52,380 nt of DNA, from assembly GCA_024229395.1 (NCBI GenBank), contig JAAESM010000006.1, positions 1-52,380 on the forward strand. The letters are read 5' to 3'. The first letter of the stretch is position 1. Each line of letters opens with the position of its first letter. Of this stretch, positions 8,705 to 15,872 are shown in pieces. Source of the stretch: Planctomycetota bacterium. Its GTDB lineage: Bacteria; Planctomycetota; UBA1135. Under the pieces are notes generated by a model. It was not told the origin of the DNA, searched no databases, and worked only from the letters and a program-made list of their open reading frames with translations. A program made the position numbers and the translations under genes.

Positions 8705-10393
8705 TTATGGTTCTAAAAGTACGCCAGTCGCGTTCGAAACAAGGCGTGGAGAGGTCATTCCAGCGAAGCTAACGGAGGCGAAATAAATGGTCGAACCGAT
8801 CAATCCTGGAGCTGTTCCAGGAGGCAAATTCAGCTGCGTAGAGGCGTTGCCCATGGCGTCCAAGATGCCACTCGCATTACTGAACATCGGCGGTGCGCCG
8901 GCACGCATCATGTTCCACAATGGGTCGACCGTAAGCGGCACCGAAACTCCAAAAGCTTGGGTCGGTCCAAGGCCGCTGAACGATGCCAACAGGATGTATC
9001 CAAAGCCTGCTTCCGAGAGCGGGAAGTTCATCGCGAAATCGACCACGCCGCCGGCGCTGGATGAGATCGTGTTGTGCGTGGCTTGGAGAATCGGCACCAA
9101 TCGCTTCACCTCGGCGAGCCCGGAAAGGGGGTTTCCCATGGGGTCGGCGAAGGGGGCGCCATAGATGATCTCGTTGAAACCATCGCCATCAATGTCATGC
9201 CCAGCAGCAACCGCACGGCCAACGTTATCGAGGGTCGCGGTGCCGTCGGTGCGGAACAATAATGCACTGTTTTGGCCGCTATATACGAAAACAGAGCCCG
9301 CATCAGACATTCCGCCTACGTCGGAAAGGCGTGCCCCGACCACGAAATCACCGAAAGCATCGCCATTGACGTCGCCGGCTAGGGCACAGGAGTAGCCGAA
9401 GTTATCGGCCACCGCAGCCCCATCGATTTGATGCAGTTGGGCACCGTTGGCGCCCGAGAAGACGAACACCGAGCCAGCCGATAAGTTGCCACCTGGGCTG
9501 GCGAATGGCGCGCCGACGATGACGTCGGGCAGGTCATCCTTGTTGACTCGGAAGCCACCGTTGACGGCATAGCCGAAGTGGATGTCATTGGCGTTACCGT
9601 CGAGTTGCAACAGCAAGGCTGCGGTGGCGCCGGAGTAGATCTCGGCTTGACCATTATCGTTGAAGGTCAAGCTGTCGGCATCGGGGCTGCCGACCAATAG
9701 GTCCGGCACGCCATCGGCATTGAGGTCGCCGGCGCGGGACACCGACCAACCCATAGCCGCGCCGCTGGAGCCAGGGATAGTGTGGATCACGCTGCCAGTC
9801 AGTCCGGAGTAGACCACCACCCGTCCATCCAAATTGTTGTAGCCACTTTCACCGACGATGAAGTCCGGGATATTGTCACTATCCAGATCCCCACAACCGG
9901 CTACCGAACGACCAAAGAAACCAAAATCTACAGTGCCATCAATATGAAGTAATGATGAGCCATCGGCACCAGAATAAATATCAATTTGCCCAGCTTGGGT
10001 TAAGCCTATGGGGCTTGCTTCGGGTGAGCCGACGAGGATGTCGTCGAAGCCATCATTGTTGATATCACCGACCGAATCGATCGAAGTTCCGAAGCGTTCG
10101 AAGTCAGCGTTGCCATGGAACTGGTAGAGCAATCCACCAGTGGCTCCGGAGTGCACGAAGACCGAACCGTTGCGGTTGAAACCGAAGCTGCTGGCATACT
10201 CGGCACCGATCAAGATGTCCGGTGTGCCGTCGGCATCGACATCCCCAGCGAGCGCCACCGCCTCTCCAATACGGTCACTCGGTGCACCGCTATCAAAGCG
10301 CAGCAAAGTGACGGCCTCGCCCCCTTCTTGAGCATGCATGGAACCGCATACGAATAAAGAAGCGAGAACAAAGGAACCTGGGAGAGTTCTCAT
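8705..10393 (-). CDS. Secreted seven-repeat FG-GAP (integrin-alpha-like) propeller protein
   Basis: Exported protein of about 562 residues, function unknown. The start at 10391-10393 gives MRTLPGSFVLASLFVCGSMHAQ, a clear signal peptide with an AxA-like cleavage site; a longer frame adds 42 residues without signal character. Seven FG-GAP repeats follow, each with a calcium-loop-like motif such as DVDADGTPDILIG or DINNDGFDDILVG and a phrase like YSGATGGLLYQ, predicting a seven-bladed beta-propeller. The last 130 residues form a separate beta-rich C-terminal domain ending SFAGMTSPRLVSNATGVLLEP. Such proteins are abundant in marine planctomycetes. Monocistronic by position. Confidence 0.88.
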   Translation of the reverse strand: MRTLPGSFVLASLFVCGSMHAQEGGEAVTLLRFDSGAPSDRIGEAVALAGDVDADGTPDILIGAEYASSFGFNRNGSVFVHSGATGGLLYQFHGNADFERFGTSIDSVGDINNDGFDDILVGSPEASPIGLTQAGQIDIYSGADGSSLLHIDGTVDFGFFGRSVAGCGDLDSDNIPDFIVGESGYNNLDGRVVVYSGLTGSVIHTIPGSSGAAMGWSVSRAGDLNADGVPDLLVGSPDADSLTFNDNGQAEIYSGATAALLLQLDGNANDIHFGYAVNGGFRVNKDDLPDVIVGAPFASPGGNLSAGSVFVFSGANGAQLHQIDGAAVADNFGYSCALAGDVNGDAFGDFVVGARLSDVGGMSDAGSVFVYSGQNSALLFRTDGTATLDNVGRAVAAGHDIDGDGFNEIIYGAPFADPMGNPLSGLAEVKRLVPILQATHNTISSSAGGVVDFAMNFPLSEAGFGYILLASFSGLGPTQAFGVSVPLTVDPLWNMMRAGAPPMFSNASGILDAMGNASTQLNLPPGTAPGLIGSTIYFASVSFAGMTSPRLVSNATGVLLEP

Positions 10394-10528
10394 TGTGGGG
10401 GAGAGGGTTCGAAAGCGGAAATCCGCATTCATTAACTCTAGCGGTTTTTGCTGAATCCGCTTGAGGGAATTGCCTAAATCCGCACGGAAAATCCGTGAAA
10501 AGAAAACACTAAACCGCAATGCGGAGAC

Positions 10529-11518
10529 CTAGTTGCTGGCTTCAGCAGCGGCTAACCCAGCCACAACAGCATCGTGTACCGCGCCACCGCATGTGGCCAA
10601 CACGCCGCGGTTCTCAAGCAGCTTCTGGCCCAGGGTGAAATCAAGAGGCTTGCCATCGACATCGGTCACGCGGCCGCCTGCTTCTTCACACACGATCACG
10701 CCGGCGACGTGGTCCCAGATGTTCTCGCGGTAATCAGGCTTGGAGCGCGGACGCACATAGATTTCGCCGGTTCCGTTGGCGACGATGCCGTACTTGACTT
10801 GCGAGTCGTAGCGCACGAAGCCACCACCGACACCAGCGTGTTCCATCATGGCAACGACCAACTTCGGGTCGCCATGTGCGGACTCGACACTGCCGAGTAC
10901 GCGCCAGTCACCAGGGTTGTCGGACTTGCTGACCGAGATTGGTGCTTCATCGCCACCATCGATCGGCACGCTGACGGTGCCATGACCCTTGGCCGCGGCG
11001 AACATCACGCCGACTTGACCTTCCGGCTTATCCATGTCGACCGGCAAGTTCGGGCAGACCATGACGCCAGCGAAAGGAACGCCATTGCGCATCAAGCCGA
11101 TCGCGATTGCGTACTGCTGCCGGCGCAGAAAACCTTTGGTGCCATCGATCGGGTCAATCGCCCAGGTGTACTCAGCACCATCGGCCCCAGCATGGTCAAT
11201 CCAACCGCAGACCTCTTCGAAGTTCGACTCGGAGCCGATGACACCCGAAACCAGCTTGACGATCTTGGCGGTGCCTTCTTCACCAGCGCTTTCGCGAAGG
11301 TGCTCACTACCTTCTTCGGAGATCACGCCGTGATCCGGGAAGGCGGCTTGGATCTGGCGCAGGATGACTGCCTGCGAACCATAGTCGGCGATGGTCACTG
11401 GGGACTTATCGCCCTTGTCCATCGATTCCGGGGTGTCGGCGTGCACGGCGCGACACAAGAGAGCAGCTTGGCGGCCGGCCTCGCGGGCCACCTCGAGGAT
11501 ACGTTCGATGCTAGTCAT
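10529..11518 (-). CDS. cysQ: 3'(2'),5'-bisphosphate nucleotidase
   Basis: Hydrolyses 3'-phosphoadenosine 5'-phosphate to AMP, removing a by-product of sulfate assimilation and sulfotransfer. The 329-residue protein belongs to the inositol monophosphatase superfamily. It has the metal-binding Glu-Glu of VISEEGSE near residue 70, the signature WAIDPIDGTKGFLRR near 119-133, and the second Asp motif NIWDHVAGVIVCEEAGG at about 268. The length and the DPIDGTKGF variant fit the HAL2/CysQ branch better than inositol phosphatase. It lies just downstream of the sulfatase-fold genes on the same strand, with a 90-bp gap. Confidence 0.9.
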   Translation of the reverse strand: MTSIERILEVAREAGRQAALLCRAVHADTPESMDKGDKSPVTIADYGSQAVILRQIQAAFPDHGVISEEGSEHLRESAGEEGTAKIVKLVSGVIGSESNFEEVCGWIDHAGADGAEYTWAIDPIDGTKGFLRRQQYAIAIGLMRNGVPFAGVMVCPNLPVDMDKPEGQVGVMFAAAKGHGTVSVPIDGGDEAPISVSKSDNPGDWRVLGSVESAHGDPKLVVAMMEHAGVGGGFVRYDSQVKYGIVANGTGEIYVRPRSKPDYRENIWDHVAGVIVCEEAGGRVTDVDGKPLDFTLGQKLLENRGVLATCGGAVHDAVVAGLAAAEASN

Positions 11519-11608
11519 GGGCGGGATTGTACCGATGCCTTCAATACTGAGGCAGCATGCAATTACAGCGCATCTGGTTTGCCCGCGAATCAGGCAAACT
11601 CACTTTGC

Positions 11609-14419
11609 CTAATCTTCCGCGTCGATGTAACCCAATTCCTGCATCAAGGCGCGATCGGCTTCTGAAATTTCACCATCTTCCTTCAGGCCAATGCCCAGCT
11701 CCGCCCATGCCGTGAGTAGCCGGCGCAAGGGGGTGAACTGGGGGTGATCGGGGCGGAACAAGTTGTTCGTTTCGTGCGGGTCGTCAGCCAGGTTGTAGAT
11801 CTGCCAGGACAGATTCGCTTCCGCGTGACCAGGCGCCCAGATGAGCTTCCAGTCGTTTGCATACACTGCCCGGAATTTACCAGCGGTGTTGTTGTTGGCG
11901 CGCCCATTGATGAGCTCGAAGAAATGCGAGCGGCCACTTTCCACGAACACCGGTTTTGGCGGTAGCTCTTCGCCGTGCATGGCCGGCGCCAAGGAGCGCC
12001 CATCCATTTGCGCTTGCATGCTCGCAGGGATGGGTTGGTCTAGAAGGTCGAAGACGGTGGGCACGACATCGATGATCGAAACCCAGTGGTCATAGTTGCC
12101 ACTGACGCGAGCTGGGTGATTCGCCGGTGGCAAGATGGCTAGCGGAATACGGCTGGCGGCGTTGTAGACGTAATCGCCATGGTCCCAATAGAAATCATGC
12201 TCACCAAGACTTTCACCGTGGTCGGAAGTGAACACGATCAGCAAGTTGCCCTCGGTCAGTTCCAGCAAACGTTCGACTAGCACACGCACGCTGTCGTCGG
12301 TACTGCGGACATCTGCCGCATAAAGCTTGCGCACATGACTCACGACATCTTCCGTGAGTGGGTTTTGGTGCACCGCCACCGCCTTCGGCAAATCAGGTGG
12401 GTAAGGCCCTTTGCCTCCCTGCCGACGTTTCTGCCCAGGCTTCAATGGCGCAGGGAATTGGCCGAACTGCTTGGCGTACTTACCGCTGTACTCAGGGTCG
12501 AAAGATTCCGCGATCGACGGGTCGCTGACATAGGGCATGTGGGGGTCAATGAAGTGCGCCCACAGGAACAATGGCTCAGAGAAATCGTGTTGCTCGATCC
12601 TTTCCAGCGCGACCTTCGCGGTGGCCGCGGCATTGCGCGTGTCCTTGGCGAAGGAATAGGTATCAAAGCCGCGCGAAAGTTTGCGCTCGGGGCCAAGCAT
12701 CTGGTTCGTCACAACTGCAGCAGTTTGGTAGCCGAGCCTCTTGAACTCTTCTGTAATCGGGGTGACGTCGTCACGCAGAGCATGGCCCAGGATGCGCACG
12801 CCATTCGAGTGCGGGTAGGCGCCGGTCAGCAGGCTTGCCAATGCTGGAGTGGTGCGAGGGACAGTCGCGACCGTCTTGGGGAAATGGAAAGCATCCTTGA
12901 GCAAGGAGTCCAAATAGGGAGATGTATCCAGGTCGTAGCCATACATGCCCAGGTAGTCAGGCCGCAGCGTATCGATCGATAGGAATAGAACGTGAGGATG
13001 CTGTTGGCCGGTGGTCTCCGGCTCAGCATCGGAACAAGATGGCAGGGCAAGAGAAACTGCGAGCGCAGCCGCTGTGGCGCTTGCAACCCTTGGGGTATTG
13101 CCATTGCGCAACTGTGCGAGCAGCAAGCGAGGCAAGATGGAGATTGCGACAGCAACGAGCAAACTGGTGAAGACCATGACGGGTAAATAGTAACGGGTCC
13201 AATCGATGGGAATCCATAGGGCTGTTCCGATCACCCAGACTGCCAAGAAGCACCACAGAGTCCAAGAGACGAATCCCCGCTCCGCTTTGCGCAGTTCCAT
13301 CACGGCACTCCAAGAAAGTTGGAGGAAACCCACGACGAAGCCCAAGCCGATGAGCCATCCGGGCAGCCAACTTGGCCCAACCGCAATCACGCCGTTCGTC
13401 CAAACAGCAGAGAGTTTGTCGCCGACACCCTCCAGTGCGAGATGTGCGAATTGCGCGGTTTGGTTGCCAAGGAGCTTGTCCCAGCGCGCGAAGATGTATT
13501 CAAGTCCAGCGATCAGGTCGTTCCAAAGGAATGGATAAAGCAGGAGGAACAATCCGCATGCAAGAACCGCGCTGGTGCCGCAACAAAGCAACACATGCCA
13601 GATTTTTTGGCCGCGTAAATTGCCGGATAGCCAAATGCCAAGGAAGGCGATCGCGAATGCCAAGCAACCCCAGGCACCATTGAGTTTGGTGGACGGGGCC
13701 AAAGCAAGCACTGCACCGACGGCGGCAAAGACGAGTACGCGAATCCAAACAGGCGATTTGGTTTGCGTGAGCCATCGCAGCGACAGCAGGGTGGCGAGCA
13801 GACCAGCCGCGAGTGTGACTATGAGGAGGTTGTCGGTCATGATCAAGGGTGCGATTTCATGAACACTGGGTGTGGCCATGAAAAGTCCCCACGCCAAGAC
13901 GCCGCAGACATATCCGCGCGCGACAAGGCCAACCAGAAAGATCCCAACTCCGGCCAGCGCCATGATCCACAAGTCCAGATGGCGCAAGCCAATCATGAAG
14001 TCCTCGTGCTTGCCGAGACGGTTGTGGACGAACTTGGGGCGTTTCATCCGCCCCGCGGCATCTGGGTGGAGCGCGGGGAATACCCTTGGGGTTTCCAAGT
14101 CATAACCCTGCCGGTCAAGCTGCCAGCCGAAAAGGAGCTTGGCCAAGTTGGGGTTCATCGCACCATAGGTGGTCTTCTGCATGCCATCTTCCCAGTTCAC
14201 CTCGGACAGTGAGCCCGAGTTGAAATAACTGAAAGTGTCGTGGCTGATGGCGAGCCATCCAACCTCATCGAGCGCCGGAGATCGTTCCTCGAAGCTTGGT
14301 GCTTGGGGTAACCAGTTAAGGCCGAGCACCAACAGCAATAGCGCCACGACCAGAGGCGAGACTCGCTGGACAATCGGGTGCTTCCAGAGGGGTGGAGAAT
14401 TAGTATCCAAGCTCGTCAA
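11609..14419 (-). CDS. GT39-like membrane domain fused to a Thr-type sulfatase-fold domain
   Basis: A 936-residue fusion. Residues 1-440 are a polytopic membrane region of about ten helices with LDEVGWLAISHD, NPNLAKLLFGW and WIPIDWTRYYLP, resembling lipid-linked sugar transferases of family GT39 (ArnT/PMT type). Residues 475-936 are an alkaline-phosphatase-superfamily domain with LSIDTLRPD (metal Asp483), FTSDHGESLGEHDFYWDHG, and a C-terminal LMQELGY. At the active-site position where sulfatases have Cys/Ser-x-P-x-Arg it reads T523-T-P-A-L. A lipobox-like LPSC (Cys462) sits between the two halves. The start is a TTG overlapping the upstream stop by 20 bp; another TTG five codons in is possible. 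Confidence 0.82.
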   Translation of the reverse strand: MTSLDTNSPPLWKHPIVQRVSPLVVALLLLVLGLNWLPQAPSFEERSPALDEVGWLAISHDTFSYFNSGSLSEVNWEDGMQKTTYGAMNPNLAKLLFGWQLDRQGYDLETPRVFPALHPDAAGRMKRPKFVHNRLGKHEDFMIGLRHLDLWIMALAGVGIFLVGLVARGYVCGVLAWGLFMATPSVHEIAPLIMTDNLLIVTLAAGLLATLLSLRWLTQTKSPVWIRVLVFAAVGAVLALAPSTKLNGAWGCLAFAIAFLGIWLSGNLRGQKIWHVLLCCGTSAVLACGLFLLLYPFLWNDLIAGLEYIFARWDKLLGNQTAQFAHLALEGVGDKLSAVWTNGVIAVGPSWLPGWLIGLGFVVGFLQLSWSAVMELRKAERGFVSWTLWCFLAVWVIGTALWIPIDWTRYYLPVMVFTSLLVAVAISILPRLLLAQLRNGNTPRVASATAAALAVSLALPSCSDAEPETTGQQHPHVLFLSIDTLRPDYLGMYGYDLDTSPYLDSLLKDAFHFPKTVATVPRTTPALASLLTGAYPHSNGVRILGHALRDDVTPITEEFKRLGYQTAAVVTNQMLGPERKLSRGFDTYSFAKDTRNAAATAKVALERIEQHDFSEPLFLWAHFIDPHMPYVSDPSIAESFDPEYSGKYAKQFGQFPAPLKPGQKRRQGGKGPYPPDLPKAVAVHQNPLTEDVVSHVRKLYAADVRSTDDSVRVLVERLLELTEGNLLIVFTSDHGESLGEHDFYWDHGDYVYNAASRIPLAILPPANHPARVSGNYDHWVSIIDVVPTVFDLLDQPIPASMQAQMDGRSLAPAMHGEELPPKPVFVESGRSHFFELINGRANNNTAGKFRAVYANDWKLIWAPGHAEANLSWQIYNLADDPHETNNLFRPDHPQFTPLRRLLTAWAELGIGLKEDGEISEADRALMQELGYIDAED

Positions 14420-15806
14420 TGATCTGCAGATCTTCTTCGGTGTACTCAGGCAGATCCTCGATGTTCGCCTCGCGGGGGTCTACCAGATGGCCTTCAAGCA
14501 AAGCCAGCATCTCACGAGCACGCTCGGGTTCGTGATCGATCTGGTTAGACAATTCGTGCGGATCCTCAGGCAAGTTGTATAGCTCATGCTTGCCGTCGGA
14601 AGAGTGGATGTATTTCCAACCATCGGCAAAGAATGCGTGCCGGACCCTATTCAGGCGATCACCCCACTCGCGACCGAACAAATCCCTGGAGCGCGAGTAA
14701 TAATTCTCAGCAACGAAACCCTTGGAGATATCAAGGCGAGGAATCTTAGAGAAGGCTGTCGACTTCATGTCGGCCGGCAAGTGATCGAACACGATCGTTG
14801 GCAGCATGGCAACAGTGGTGGGGGAGCTGATGCGTTTGCCCACAGTCTGGCCCGGGTGCCTCACGATCAATGGAACATGCAGCGCCTCTTGGTAGACATC
14901 TTTGGAGTGCTCAAGCAGGTCATGCTCGCCCAAGTATTCACCATGATCAGAAGTGAGAATCACCAGCGTGTTCTCGAGCAAGCCCTTGCTTTCAAGGTGC
15001 GCGAATAACTCACGGAGCTTCTCGTCGAGGTTGGCGATGGCCGTATCGTATTGCGCGCTGAGTTGTTTGAGTTCGTCGAGGTGTTCGTCGCCCTTGCCGG
15101 TGAGCACGAAGGGCATCAGGCGGTTGAGAATCTGCCCAGAGTTCTGCTCCACCGGGAAATCGAACATTCCTTCCCGCTCCTCGGAGCGATAAGGACGGTG
15201 CGTATCCATGTAATTAATGAACAGGAAGAAAGGTTGTTGGCGCTCGGGCTCCAACCACTCCTTCACCTTGCGGTTCACCAGATCCGCCCTCGCGATGTCG
15301 CCACTGCGAAAGACATGGAAGGTGTCGAAGCCTTGTCCGACGTTAAAGCGGCCATTTAAATAATGCTTGTTGGCGATGAACGCCGCAGTCTGATAGCCAA
15401 ACTCCGAAACGACTTCTGCCAGGGTCGTGTTGTCCATGGGCAGTGGATTCACATTGCGCATTTCCCGCGTTACTTTGAAGGAATGCGCACCATGTTGGGT
15501 TGGATACAGCCCTGTGAACATGGAGGCGTGAGCAGGCAAGGTCCATGGCGCCGTGGAATAGCAGTTTTCCCACAGGTCTGCGCTTTCGGCGAATTCACCC
15601 AGGAAGGGCGTGTTTGGAATCGAATAGCCGTAACAAGCCATGTGATTCGCGCCCATCGTGTCCATCGAGATCACGAGGATATTCGGTGGAATGGTGGGCT
15701 CCGCAGGCGCTTCCGACTCTGCGCATCCAACCAGAAAAGCAAGGCTGGCGATGGCGATCGATGCCCAGAGATTGGCGGTCTTCAATGTTCTTTGCACGAT
15801 GGCCAT
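14400..15806 (-). CDS. Lipoprotein of the sulfatase/phosphoglycerol transferase fold, Thr at the active site
   Basis: A 468-residue exported enzyme anchored as a lipoprotein: the signal peptide ends in the lipobox FLVGC (Cys28). It has the alkaline-phosphatase-superfamily layout: ILVISMDTMGANH (Asp49), STAPWTLPAHASMFTGLYP (active-site strand, Thr89), LTSDHGEYLGEHDLLEHS, and the C-terminal DLQIIDELGY. Thr replaces the formylglycine-forming Cys/Ser and His replaces the usual Arg, so canonical sulfatase chemistry is unlikely; Thr is the nucleophile in LtaS- and EptA-type phosphotransferases. It is first in a two-gene unit with the GT39 fusion and is divergent from the DUF3604 gene. Confidence 0.88.
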   Translation of the reverse strand: MAIVQRTLKTANLWASIAIASLAFLVGCAESEAPAEPTIPPNILVISMDTMGANHMACYGYSIPNTPFLGEFAESADLWENCYSTAPWTLPAHASMFTGLYPTQHGAHSFKVTREMRNVNPLPMDNTTLAEVVSEFGYQTAAFIANKHYLNGRFNVGQGFDTFHVFRSGDIARADLVNRKVKEWLEPERQQPFFLFINYMDTHRPYRSEEREGMFDFPVEQNSGQILNRLMPFVLTGKGDEHLDELKQLSAQYDTAIANLDEKLRELFAHLESKGLLENTLVILTSDHGEYLGEHDLLEHSKDVYQEALHVPLIVRHPGQTVGKRISSPTTVAMLPTIVFDHLPADMKSTAFSKIPRLDISKGFVAENYYSRSRDLFGREWGDRLNRVRHAFFADGWKYIHSSDGKHELYNLPEDPHELSNQIDHEPERAREMLALLEGHLVDPREANIEDLPEYTEEDLQIIDELGY

Positions 15807-15872
15807 GGGAAGAATGATGATACCAGGATTTGACCTGAGGTCTTGTTCCGGCGTGTATCATCGGCATTGACC

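Noticed and set aside
10574..11665. Plus-strand 363-codon frame opposite cysQ
   Set aside because: The minus strand has the complete inositol-phosphatase signature; this frame is its mirror.
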